Below, piece by piece: positions 26,257 through 33,920 of a stretch of 64,000 nucleotides of DNA. A model generated the notes under the pieces. It was not told the DNA's origin. It saw only the letters and a list, made by a program, of their open reading frames with translations, and searched no databases. Source of the DNA: an uncultured Alphaproteobacteria bacterium (GTDB lineage Bacteria; Pseudomonadota; Alphaproteobacteria; Geminicoccales; Geminicoccaceae). The first letter of the stretch is position 1. Every line of letters starts with the position of its first letter. A program made the position numbers and the translations under genes. The DNA lies in assembly GCA_937995535.1 (NCBI GenBank), contig CALKJU010000004.1:29107-93106 (forward strand). The letters are read 5' to 3'.

Positions 26257-27123
26257 ATGCCGCCGCTCGATCTCGCCGCCGCCGTGCTGATGGCCTTGGT
26301 CTGGGGGCTGCAGGTGGTCGCGGTGAAGATCGGCGCCGTGCAACTCCCGCCGCTCTTGATGGTCGGGCTGCGCTTCGTGGTCATGGCGGCCCTGCTCCTG
26401 CCGTTTACCGGCCTGCCGCCGCGCGCGCTCCTGCGTCCCGTGGCGCTGATCGCGCTGTTCACCGGCGGGCTGCACTTCGCGCTGGTCTATCTCGGCATCG
26501 CCCGGATCGACGCGGCGACGGCGGCGATCACCTACCAGCTCGCCCCGCCCTTCACCGTGCTGGTCGCCTGGGCCTGGCTGGGCGACCGGATGCGCGTCCC
26601 GGCGATCCTCGGCATGGCACTGGCCTTCGCCGGGGTGGTGATCCTCGCCGGCGGACCGGGCGAGGCGCAGGATCTACTCGGCGTCGGCCTCGTCGCCGCC
26701 GCCACCATGGCGTTCGCCGTCGGCACCGTGCTGACCAAGCGGCACGGGCCGTTCGACGCGCTCGCCCTCAACGCCTGGATCGCGCTGCTCACGGCACCGC
26801 AGATCCTCCTCGCCTCGGCGATCGTCGAGAGCGGGCAGCTACCGGCCATGGCGGCGGCCGACTGGCGGGGCTGGGGTGCCGTCCTCTACACGGCGCTGAC
26901 CGGCGGCATCGCCGGCTTCTGGCTGTGGTACTGGCTCCTCGGCCGGCACCCGATCAGCCGCGTCGCCCCGTTCACCCTGCTGGCACCGATGTTCGCCATC
27001 CTCGGCGGCGTCGTGGTGCTGGGCGAGCGGCCGGGGCTCGCCGTCTGGCTCGGCGGTGCTCTCACACTGCTCGGCGTCGCGCTGATCCAGGTGCTGCCGG
27101 CGCTGCGCCCGGCGCGGGGCTGA
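26257..27123 (+). CDS. EamA family drug/metabolite exporter
   Basis: 288 residues from the ATG at 26257, which starts directly at the first helix (MPPLDLAAAVLMALVWGLQV). An in-frame ATG at 26194 would add 21 residues without a clear SD. Ten membrane segments in two EamA repeats are visible: first repeat up to GMALAFAGVVILAGGPG, second from GVGLVAAATMAFAVGTVL to LGGALTLLGVALIQVLP. The positive-loop proline motif APPFTVLVAWAWLGDRM is typical. Substrates of this DMT-superfamily group range from amino acids to metabolites; none can be assigned. Confidence 0.9.
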   Translation: MPPLDLAAAVLMALVWGLQVVAVKIGAVQLPPLLMVGLRFVVMAALLLPFTGLPPRALLRPVALIALFTGGLHFALVYLGIARIDAATAAITYQLAPPFTVLVAWAWLGDRMRVPAILGMALAFAGVVILAGGPGEAQDLLGVGLVAAATMAFAVGTVLTKRHGPFDALALNAWIALLTAPQILLASAIVESGQLPAMAAADWRGWGAVLYTALTGGIAGFWLWYWLLGRHPISRVAPFTLLAPMFAILGGVVVLGERPGLAVWLGGALTLLGVALIQVLPALRPARG

Positions 27124-27316
27124 CCCGGCCGGTCAGCCGAGGATCGCACGCCGCCAGGGGGCGGTAGTGCACGGCGCCGCAGGCGCACCCCCCTCTCCGG
27201 ATCGGCGCTCATGACAGCCCTCCCGATAGCGCACCCTGCCATGTCGCAGCGGCGTTTGACACCACTCCGGCGGTGCTGTTTCCATCGCCGCGCCGCTCGG
27301 GGGGAGACCAGGGACG

Positions 27317-28318
27317 ATGCTCGGTTTCGCGCTCTTCGGCTGCGGCCGGATCGGCAAGATGCACGGTGACAACATCGCCCGCCACCCCAAAGCGCGGCTG
27401 GTCGTCGCCTACGACGTGCAGAACGAAGCCGCTGACGCGGTCGCCGACCGGCACGGCTGCAAGGTGGCGCGCAGCGTCGAGGACGCGCTCGCGACGGCCG
27501 GGGTCGATGCGGTGCTGATCGCGTCCTCCACCGACACCCATGTCCAGCTGATTACCGAGGCGGCCAAGGCCGGCAAGGCGGTCCTCTGCGAGAAGCCGAT
27601 CGACCTCGACATCGCCAAGGTCGACCAGTGCGCGCGCGAGATCGCGGCCAGCGACGTGCCGATCATGGTCGGCTTCAACCGCCGCTTCGATCCGAGCTTC
27701 GCCGCGGTCAAGGCGGCCTGCGCGCGCGGCGAGATCGGCGACGTGCGGCAGGTGATCATCACCTCGCGCGACCCCGAGGTGCCGCCGGTCGCCTACATGC
27801 AGGTCGCCGGGGGGCTGCTGCGCGACATGACCATCCACGACTTCGACCTCGCCCGCTTCCTGCTGCCCGAGGAGCCGGTCGAAGTCGCGGCGATGGCCAG
27901 CGCCCTGATCGACCCCGCGGTGCGCGAGCTGAACGACCACGACACGGCGGCGATCATCCTGCGCACCGCCGGCGGGCGGCAGGCGGTGATCACCAACTAC
28001 CGCAAGGCCACCTATGGCTACGACCAGCGGATCGAGGTCGTGGGCGAGCTGGGCATGCTGCAGGCCCACAACCGCCGCGCCACGACCGTCGAGCGCTGGA
28101 CGGCGAAGAGCACCGCCGCCAAGGACCCGCTGCTGCACTTCTTCATCGAGCGCTACCGCGAGGCCTATGTCCGCGAGCTCGACGCCTTCATCGACAGCCT
28201 CGAGAAGGGCACGCCCTGCGCGCCCGGCTTCGAGGACGGCAAGAAGGCGCTGCTGCTAGCGAACGCGGCTTACGAGAGCATCGCGACCGGCAAGCTGGTG
28301 CGCCTCGCCCAAGACTAG
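27317..28318 (+). CDS. iolG: Inositol 2-dehydrogenase (IolG)
   Basis: 333 residues. GFO/IDH/MocA Rossmann motif ALFGCGRIGKMHGDNIARHP, then CEKPIDLD (Lys of the EKP motif), VGFNRRFDPSFAAVK and the active-site MTIHDFDLARFLL with Asp and His. These match bacterial inositol 2-dehydrogenase, which oxidises myo-inositol to scyllo-inosose with NAD. IolD is about 5 kb upstream on the other strand. A VOC-domain gene follows after 3 bp and is probably cotranscribed. Confidence 0.9.
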   Translation: MLGFALFGCGRIGKMHGDNIARHPKARLVVAYDVQNEAADAVADRHGCKVARSVEDALATAGVDAVLIASSTDTHVQLITEAAKAGKAVLCEKPIDLDIAKVDQCAREIAASDVPIMVGFNRRFDPSFAAVKAACARGEIGDVRQVIITSRDPEVPPVAYMQVAGGLLRDMTIHDFDLARFLLPEEPVEVAAMASALIDPAVRELNDHDTAAIILRTAGGRQAVITNYRKATYGYDQRIEVVGELGMLQAHNRRATTVERWTAKSTAAKDPLLHFFIERYREAYVRELDAFIDSLEKGTPCAPGFEDGKKALLLANAAYESIATGKLVRLAQD

Positions 28319-28321
28319 CCT

Positions 28322-28705
28322 TTGCTCGACCATGTCTCGATCACCGTCACCGAGCTGCCGCGGGCGCGGGCGTTCTACGACGCGGTGATGGCGGCGCTGG
28401 GTCAGCCGCTGGTCTGGGCGGACGCCGACGGCGCCGGCTACGGGCTGCGTGCCGACGCCGGCCATCCCGAGCGGTCCTACCTCAGCATCCGCCCGGTCAC
28501 GCGACTGCTCACCGACCGGCGGCACTGGTGCCTCAAGGCGGCATCGCGGGCGCAGGTCGATGCGTTCCACGCCGCGGCGCTGGCGCAGGGTGGCACCTGC
28601 GACGGACCGCCCGCGCTGCGCGCCGAGTACCACCCGACCTACTACGCGGCCTTCGTGCGCGACCCCGACGGCAACCGGCTGGAGGCCGTCTGCCATCGGG
28701 GCTGA
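28322..28705 (+). CDS. VOC (glyoxalase-like) family protein
   Basis: 127 residues from a TTG, 3 bp after the iolG stop. One VOC domain: MLDHVSITVTELPRARAFYD, then RHWCLKAASRAQVDAFHAAA and the C-terminal FVRDPDGNRLEAVCH. Putative metal ligands are His4 and the Glu of LEAVCH. The family covers glyoxalases, dioxygenases and resistance proteins. The function is unknown; the operon position suggests a role with the inositol dehydrogenase. Confidence 0.85.
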   Translation: MLDHVSITVTELPRARAFYDAVMAALGQPLVWADADGAGYGLRADAGHPERSYLSIRPVTRLLTDRRHWCLKAASRAQVDAFHAAALAQGGTCDGPPALRAEYHPTYYAAFVRDPDGNRLEAVCHRG

Positions 28706-28713
28706 GGCCGGGC

Positions 28714-28941
28714 TCATGCCCGCCAGAACGGCTTGCGCGCCTCGCGCAGCGCGTCGGCGCGGCTGACGCCGATGTCCTTGAGCAGCGCGTCGCTGAGCCC
28801 GAGGAGCGCACGACGCTGGCGTCGCCGCTCGACCCAGCTCTCGAGCAGCAGGTAGAGCTCGCCGAGCAGCGATCCCCAGCTCTCGGCCGGCGCGGCCGCC
28901 GCCTTGCGGGCGGCGGCGTGGATCGTCGTGGCGTCGCGCAT
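28714..28941 (-). CDS. DUF1127 small protein
   Basis: 75 residues from the ATG at 28941 with AAGGAG. The Arg-rich helical C-terminal half reads ESWVERRRQRRALLGLSDAL, then LKDIGVSRADALREARKPFW, the DUF1127 core. Alphaproteobacterial DUF1127 proteins are short and basic and have been linked to RNA turnover, phosphate and carbon regulation. It is convergent with the VOC gene. The upstream region carries a perfect 12-bp palindrome. A paralog sits at 30511-30717. Confidence 0.92.
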   Translation of the reverse strand: MRDATTIHAAARKAAAAPAESWGSLLGELYLLLESWVERRRQRRALLGLSDALLKDIGVSRADALREARKPFWRA

Positions 28942-29014
28942 CGTCGGTCTCCTTGACGGGGCTATCACCCATGACCCGTCGACAGCGGATCTATGGTGAG
29001 CCATGCTTGGCCAC

Positions 29015-29026
29015 AAACGATCGTTT
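29015..29026. repeat. Perfect 12-bp palindrome AAACGATCGTTT in a divergent intergenic region
   Basis: It lies 73 bp upstream of the DUF1127 start on one side and 53 bp upstream of the cupin start on the other. Its AT-rich flanks and central position suggest an operator. The adjacent GcvA-type LysR gene is a candidate binder, though LysR sites usually show T-N11-A. Confidence 0.45.
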
Positions 29027-29079
29027 CTCAGCGCCAGCATTAGCCACGCTAAGCCAACCCATCTCCCGGAGCCGTCGCC

Positions 29080-29601
29080 ATGACCGACCAGCCGAAGCCG
29101 CTGTGGACCGCCGCCGAGATCGCGGCGCTGCCCGAGGTCCACATCCGCCACCCGCTCAACCCGGCCTCCGACGTGCATCTGCGCCCGGTCGGGCAGATGG
29201 CCGGGCTGAGGCGGCTGGCGCTGACCATCGCTCGCGTCCCACCGGGCCGGGAATCCTTCATCTATCACGCGCATGAGCGCGACGAGGAGTTCCTGGTCAT
29301 CCTCTCGGGGCGCGGACGGGCGCTGATCGACGGCCGGGAGCACGAGGTGGGCGCCGGCGACATCATGGCGTTCCCGACGCCGTCCGTGGCCCATCACCTG
29401 GCCAATCCCTACGAGGAGGATCTCGTCTATCTCATGGGCGGCGAGCGCTCCGGGCTCGATGTCGGGACCTTCCCCGGCATCGGCAAGCGGATCCTCTTCA
29501 CCGGGCGCGAGATCCTGCTGCTCGACGAGGCCGACATCCGCAAGCTGAGCCTCGCCGAGTTCTTCCCCGACGGGCCGCCGGCCGGCGCGACCGGGCCGTG
29601 A
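29080..29601 (+). CDS. Cupin domain protein
   Basis: 173 residues. One cupin barrel: motif 1 is IYHAHERDEEFLVILSGRGR (two His and one Glu as metal ligands), and motif 2 is FPTPSVAHHLANP with the last His. The barrel lies at ~residues 55-125. The C-terminal tail (LLDEADIRKLSLAEFFP) is outside it. The reaction is unknown; the stop overlaps the GTG of the LysR gene, so the cupin and the regulator are coupled. Confidence 0.88.
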   Translation: MTDQPKPLWTAAEIAALPEVHIRHPLNPASDVHLRPVGQMAGLRRLALTIARVPPGRESFIYHAHERDEEFLVILSGRGRALIDGREHEVGAGDIMAFPTPSVAHHLANPYEEDLVYLMGGERSGLDVGTFPGIGKRILFTGREILLLDEADIRKLSLAEFFPDGPPAGATGP

Positions 29602-30509
29602 GCGCGCGGCTGCCGCCCTTGGGTGCCTTGCGCGCCTTCGAGGCGGCGGCGCGGCATCTCAGCTTCGTCAAGGCGGCGGCCGAGCTGCACGTCACCCCGG
29701 CGGCGATCAGCCATCAGGTCAAGGCGCTCGAGGAGCAGCTCGCCGTCGTGCTGTTCACGCGGCTGCCGCGCGGGCTGCGTCTGACCGAGGCCGGGCGCGC
29801 CATGCTGCCCGAGCTCGGCAAGGGCCTCGACCATTTCGCGCGCGCGGTCCGTGGCGCGGTCGCCGGCGAGCTGGCCGGCACGCTCCGCGTCACGGCCATT
29901 CCGTCCTTCGCCCAGCTCTGGTTGCTGCCGCGGCTCGGGCGGTTTCTCGCGCTCTATCCGGAGATCGAAGTGGTCGTGCACGGCACGAGCGCCCTGGTCG
30001 ACTTCGCGCGCGAGGAGATCGACGTCGGCATCCGCTACGGCCGCGGCCACTATCCCGGGTACTGGACGGACCTGTTGTTCACCGAGGAGACGTTCCCGGT
30101 CTGCGCCCCGGCGCTGCTCGACGGTCCGCCGCCGCTGCGCCGGCCCGAGGACCTGCGCCAGCACCGCCTGCTGCACGACTGGAACCTGACCGCCGGGGAG
30201 ACCTGGCTCACCTGGAGCGCCTGGCTCGGCAAGATGGGTCTGCGCGACATCGACCCCGCGCGCGGTCTGCAGCTCAGCGATTCGCTGATGCTCGTCGAGG
30301 CCGCGGTGCGGGGTCTGGGCGTCGCCATCGGACGGACCAGCCTCGCCGGCGAGCACCTCGCCGCAGGCCGGCTGGTCCGTCCGTTCGCGCTCACCATGCA
30401 GGCCGGTTTCGCCTACTACGCGGTCTGCCTCGAGGGCAGCGAAACGCGCCCGCGGCTGCGCGCCTTCCTCGACTGGCTCGCCGAGGAGGCGCGGGCCATG
30501 GGCGGATAG
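29598..30509 (+). CDS. LysR-type regulator, GcvA-like
   Basis: 303 residues from a GTG overlapping the cupin stop (GTGA). Winged helix: LGALRAFEAAARHLSFVKAA, AAELHVTPAAISHQVKALEE and VLFTRLPRGLRLTEAGRAML, the GcvA branch. The effector domain (~90-300) includes RVTAIPSFAQLWLLPRLGRF. The target is unknown; candidates are the cupin operon itself and the divergent DUF1127 gene. Confidence 0.92.
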   Translation: MSARLPPLGALRAFEAAARHLSFVKAAAELHVTPAAISHQVKALEEQLAVVLFTRLPRGLRLTEAGRAMLPELGKGLDHFARAVRGAVAGELAGTLRVTAIPSFAQLWLLPRLGRFLALYPEIEVVVHGTSALVDFAREEIDVGIRYGRGHYPGYWTDLLFTEETFPVCAPALLDGPPPLRRPEDLRQHRLLHDWNLTAGETWLTWSAWLGKMGLRDIDPARGLQLSDSLMLVEAAVRGLGVAIGRTSLAGEHLAAGRLVRPFALTMQAGFAYYAVCLEGSETRPRLRAFLDWLAEEARAMGG

Positions 30510-30510
30510 C

Positions 30511-30717
30511 TCAGGCGAGCCAGAACGGCTTGGCCGCCTCGACCTCGACCACGCGGCGCTCGAGACCGGTGTCGGCCAAGAGATGCGCGTCGGCCAGCAG
30601 CCGGCGCAGCTCACTCCGCTCGCGACGGCGCTGCTGCCAGACGCGAATGACCGCCAGCGGCGCGAAGCCCGTGTCGGCCGCGGGCAGGAGGGGGATGGCG
30701 ATCCGGGTGGCGGTCAT
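30511..30717 (-). CDS. DUF1127-like small protein, diverged paralog
   Basis: 68 residues from the ATG at 30717 (GGAG upstream). The C-terminal half, RRRERSELRRLLADAHLLAD then TGLERRVVEVEAAKPFWLA, aligns by eye with RRRQRRALLGLSDALLKDIG...KPFWRA of the DUF1127 protein at 28714. The KPFWxA end is shared. The N-terminal half differs. It is convergent, one base from the LysR gene at 29598-30509, and divergent from the LysR gene at 30845. Confidence 0.82.
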   Translation of the reverse strand: MTATRIAIPLLPAADTGFAPLAVIRVWQQRRRERSELRRLLADAHLLADTGLERRVVEVEAAKPFWLA

Positions 30718-30844
30718 CGCGGTCACTCCACGCACAAGGCTCACCAAATCTGGCTGGCCTGATGGATATCGCTTTCCTTTCTCTGCGTTACAAACGAGGT
30801 TATCTGCTACTGAGGATCAGAAAAACTGAGGCTACGAGGACCGT

Positions 30845-31753
30845 GTGCGCCTGCCGCCGCTGAACGCGCTGCGCGCCTTCGAGGCCGCCGCGCGGCATGA
30901 GAGCTTCGCGCTCGCCGCCGCCGAGCTGCATGTCACCCAGGGTGCGGTCAGCCGCCATGTCCGGCTGCTCGAGGAGCATCTGGGTGTGCTGCTGTTCCAC
31001 CGCCGCGCGCAGGGCGTCGAGCTGACCGCGGCGGGCCGCCTGCTGCTGCCGGAGACGAGCGCGGCCTTCGACCGGATCGTGCGGGCGGTGGCCCGGCTCG
31101 GCGGCGCCGAGCGCGAGCTGCGTGTCATCGCCGCCCCGACCTTCGCGCTCCGCTGGCTCGTCCCGCGTCTGCCGCGCCTGCGCGCGCGCCATCCGGAGCT
31201 CCGGGTCAGCGTCGGTCTGTTCAACAACCGCTACGACGAGTTCCTCGAGGGCGGGTGGGATCTCGGCATCGAGGCGATGGACAGCGCCACGCGTGCGCTC
31301 GGCAGGCTCGATGTCGTCAAGCTGCGCGACGAGGCGCTGACCCCGTTGTGCGCGCCGGGCCTGCGCGACGGCCCGCCACCGCTGCGCAGGCCGGCCGACC
31401 TCGCGCGCCACATCCTGCTGCATCCGACCGAGGATCGGACCGACTGGCGCAAGTGGGCCGCGGCCGCCGGGCTGCCCGCGAGCGTGGTCGAGGGCGGGCT
31501 GGTCTTCGCCACGATGGAGATGGCGCTGGGGGCGGCGATCGGCGGGCTCGGCGTGACGATCGGCGATCTGCACCTGGTCGATGCCGAGCTGCAGGCGGGC
31601 CGGGTGGTGGCCCCGTTCGACCTCGTCGTGACCGAGGACACCGGTTACTTCCTGTTCGCCGAGAAGGGCCGCCTCGCCGAGCCGGCGCTCGCCCGGTTCC
31701 GCGACTGGCTGCTCGACGAGATCCGAGGCCGTGGCAGCGAGGACCCGGCCTGA
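30845..31753 (+). CDS. LysR-type regulator, GcvA-like, second copy
   Basis: 302 residues from a GTG. The N-terminus LPPLNALRAFEAAARHESFA and LHVTQGAVSRHVRLLEEHLG place it in the same GcvA branch as the gene 336 bp upstream, but the effector domains differ enough that this is not a recent duplication. An 11-bp dyad CTGAGGATCAG (30810-30820) lies 24 bp before the start, a plausible autoregulatory site. It is divergent from the second DUF1127-like gene. Confidence 0.92.
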   Translation: MRLPPLNALRAFEAAARHESFALAAAELHVTQGAVSRHVRLLEEHLGVLLFHRRAQGVELTAAGRLLLPETSAAFDRIVRAVARLGGAERELRVIAAPTFALRWLVPRLPRLRARHPELRVSVGLFNNRYDEFLEGGWDLGIEAMDSATRALGRLDVVKLRDEALTPLCAPGLRDGPPPLRRPADLARHILLHPTEDRTDWRKWAAAAGLPASVVEGGLVFATMEMALGAAIGGLGVTIGDLHLVDAELQAGRVVAPFDLVVTEDTGYFLFAEKGRLAEPALARFRDWLLDEIRGRGSEDPA

Positions 31754-31801
31754 CGGCACGCCGGGCGGTGTTCGGGCAAGCTCGCCTCGCTCGTTCGTGA
31801 T

Positions 31802-31827
31802 GGAACCGGCCGGCACGATCCGACGTA
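31802..31827 (+). promoter_or_regulatory. EcfG-like general-stress promoter before a 55-codon gene
   Basis: GGAAC (31802-31806), a 17-bp spacer, then CGTA (31824-31827). The alphaproteobacterial EcfG consensus is GGAAC-N16/17-CGTT, so one base deviates. It would start transcription ~25 nt before the ATG at 31859, leaving room for the SD GGGAGGAG. Confidence 0.55.
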
Positions 31828-31858
31828 CATTCATCGGGTATCGGGAGGAGACGACGTC

Positions 31859-32026
31859 ATGCCGATCACGAGCCAGACCGGCGCCGCGCGCAGCCTCGCG
31901 CGGATGATGATGCTGCAGAGCCGGATGCTGCGCGCCGAGGGGCTCGTCGCCGAGGCGCGCGAACTGGCGCGCCGCGCGCTGACGTTGGGCCGCCTCGGGA
32001 CCCTGGAGCGGTTCGTCGAAGGCTGA
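31859..32026 (+). CDS. Small hypothetical protein (55 aa)
   Basis: Short gene with a strong SD (GGGAGGAG, 8 bases before ATG) and an EcfG-like promoter. The protein is MPITSQTGAARSLARMMMLQ followed by a basic/acidic amphipathic helix (RMLRAEGLVAEARELARRAL) and a short tail. There is no DUF1127 motif and no membrane segment. I do not recognise a family. The helix-rich, Met/Arg/Leu-rich composition recalls small stress proteins, but function is unknown. It is convergent with the HD-domain gene, 12 bp away. Confidence 0.6.
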   Translation: MPITSQTGAARSLARMMMLQSRMLRAEGLVAEARELARRALTLGRLGTLERFVEG

Positions 32027-32038
32027 TCCGGGCGCCGG

Positions 32039-32887
32039 TCAGGAGCGCTGCGGCCCCGGGCGCTCGCGGCGGTGCTCCTCGACGAAGACGTTGGCGTAGA
32101 GCTGCGCCACCCATGCCTTGCCCTCGAGCGTTCGTTCGAGGTGATGCAAGGCCGGCTGGATGTAGGGCTCGACGGCATCCCAGAAGAAGCCGGGATAATG
32201 GTCGGCGAGATCGGCCGGTGACTGGTAGCCGAGCCGGGTCGCCACGCCGGTCTCCACGAACTCGTGGAACAGCGCGTTGAGCTTCTTCGGGTAGAGCGGG
32301 TCGCCGAGCTGACCGATCAGGTCGGCGGCGCGGACCAAGCCCGGCTCCCCCTCGACGTCGTCATGATCGCCGTCCTGCGGGACCGGGAACCGGGTCAGCT
32401 CGATCGCCCGGGCGATCCGCTCGGCGTCGAGGTCGCGCAGATGCCGCAGCCGGTGGCGAACGACCAGCTTGCCGCGTTCGATGTGCCAGGGCGCGAGGAA
32501 GGCGTCGGACGCGCCGCGCGGCACCTCGATGGTGGTGCCGGCGGCGTCGACGACGAACCGGTCGGCCCCGTCGCCCGGGCACATGCCGCGCAGATAGCCG
32601 ATGTCGTGGACCAGCGTGGCGACGGTGAAGTGCAGCCAGTCGCCGGGCTCGACCGCCTCGACGAGCAGCCGTCCGCGCAGGATCGCCTGCCCGACCAGCG
32701 TCACCAGCAGGGTGTGCTGCTCGTTGTGGTAGAGCGCGTCGCTGCTCGCCAGCCGCTCGATGACCAGCCGTGCCGTGGCCCGCAGGGTGGCCGGATAGCT
32801 CGGATGCAGATCGCCGTAGACGTCGCGATAGTTGGCGGCGAGCCGGTCGCCCAGCGCGGCGGCGACGAGCGTCGTGACGTCGAGCAT
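32039..32887 (-). CDS. HD-domain metal-dependent phosphohydrolase-like protein
   Basis: 282 residues from the ATG at 32887 (GGAG upstream). HD-superfamily ligands: His in ALYHNEQHTLLVTLVGQAIL, the HD pair in VATLVHDIGYLRGMCPGDGA, and a later Asp in LVRAADLIGQLGDPLYPKK. The pattern resembles Npun_R2479-type HD metalloproteins. Members of the superfamily hydrolyse phosphomono- or diesters; no substrate can be assigned. It follows the 2-hydroxyacid dehydrogenase gene by 70 bp on the same strand and may share its transcript. Confidence 0.85.
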   Translation of the reverse strand: MLDVTTLVAAALGDRLAANYRDVYGDLHPSYPATLRATARLVIERLASSDALYHNEQHTLLVTLVGQAILRGRLLVEAVEPGDWLHFTVATLVHDIGYLRGMCPGDGADRFVVDAAGTTIEVPRGASDAFLAPWHIERGKLVVRHRLRHLRDLDAERIARAIELTRFPVPQDGDHDDVEGEPGLVRAADLIGQLGDPLYPKKLNALFHEFVETGVATRLGYQSPADLADHYPGFFWDAVEPYIQPALHHLERTLEGKAWVAQLYANVFVEEHRRERPGPQRS

Positions 32888-32957
32888 GGGCGGCTCCGGC
32901 GAGGGACTTACTCCGTCGAGATGGGGATCGGCGGCACCAGAGCCCAGCCCGCCGCGC

Positions 32958-33920
32958 TCAGCCCAACACCTCCGGGTTGACCACCACCGCCGGGTCGAGG
33001 CGGCCTTCGAGTGCGGCCAGGACATTGGCAGCGGAGTCGACGGCCATGCGGCGCGCCGCCTCGCGGCTGGCGCCGGCGCTGTGCGGACTGAGCAGCACGT
33101 TGGGCAGGCGCAGGAGCGGGTGGTCGGGCGGCGGTGGCTCCTGCGCGAAGGCGTCGATCCCGGCGCCGCGCAGGGCACCGCGGCCGAGCGCCGCGGCCAG
33201 CGCCGCCTCGTCGACCAGCCCGCCGCGCGCGGTGTTGATCAGGATCGCCTCGGGCCGCAGCCGGGCCAGCGCCGCGGCGTCGATCAGCTGCCGCGTCGCC
33301 GGGGTCAGCGGCAGGTGCAGGCTGACCGCGTCGGCTCGGGCCAGCGCATCGGCGAGCACCGGCGCCGGCTCGGCCCCGGCGGCGCGGATCGTCTCCGCCG
33401 GCAGGAGCGGGTCGTGGGCGAGGATCGTCATGCCGAAGGCGGCGGCGCGCCGCGCCACCTCGCGGCCGATCCGCCCGAAGCCGACCAGCAACAGGGTTTT
33501 CCCGAACAGCTCGACGGCCGCGCGGCGATCGCGAAAAGCCCAGTCGCCGGCGCGCACCGCGGCGTCGTGGGCGCGCCCGGCCTTGGCCAGCTCGAGCAGC
33601 ATCGCCAGCGCGTGCTCGGCGACCGCGACGCGGTTGGCGTCGGCCGCGACCGCGCAGGGGATGCGCCGGGCGGTCAAGGCCGCGACGGCGATGTTGTCGT
33701 AGCCGACGCCGTGCTTGGCGACGATCCGCAAGGCGTCGCCGCGGGCCAGCAGCTCGGCCGGCAGGGGTGCGGTGCGCACGATCACGGCGACCGCACCGGG
33801 CAGGCCCGCGGCGATCGCCGCGGGGTCGTGCTCGTCCACCTCGGCGACCGCCAGGCCCGCGGCGCACAGCTTCTCCAGGCCCGCTTCGTGGACCCGGCCG
33901 ACGACGAGGACGCGGCTCAA
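32958..33920 (-). CDS. D-2-hydroxyacid dehydrogenase (NAD-dependent)
   Basis: 320 residues from a TTG that overlaps the aldolase stop (TTGA). Rossmann motif LVGFGRIGREVARRAAAFGM near residue 145. Catalytic Arg in INTARGGLVDEAAL, Glu in AGIDAFAQEPPPPDHPLL and His in LLSPHSAGASREA are all present. The family reduces 2-oxo acids or oxidises D-2-hydroxyacids (glyoxylate, hydroxypyruvate, phosphoglycerate relatives). Being coupled to an HpaI-type aldolase, it may reduce the pyruvate-type or glyoxylate-type product; the substrate is inferred only. Confidence 0.9.
   Translation of the reverse strand: MSRVLVVGRVHEAGLEKLCAAGLAVAEVDEHDPAAIAAGLPGAVAVIVRTAPLPAELLARGDALRIVAKHGVGYDNIAVAALTARRIPCAVAADANRVAVAEHALAMLLELAKAGRAHDAAVRAGDWAFRDRRAAVELFGKTLLLVGFGRIGREVARRAAAFGMTILAHDPLLPAETIRAAGAEPAPVLADALARADAVSLHLPLTPATRQLIDAAALARLRPEAILINTARGGLVDEAALAAALGRGALRGAGIDAFAQEPPPPDHPLLRLPNVLLSPHSAGASREAARRMAVDSAANVLAALEGRLDPAVVVNPEVLG

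Noticed and set aside
27256..27284. TTGACA-N17-TTTCCA as a promoter for iolG.
   Set aside because: The -35 is perfect, but the -10 is poor at both 17 and 18 bp spacing, so I did not list it as a feature.
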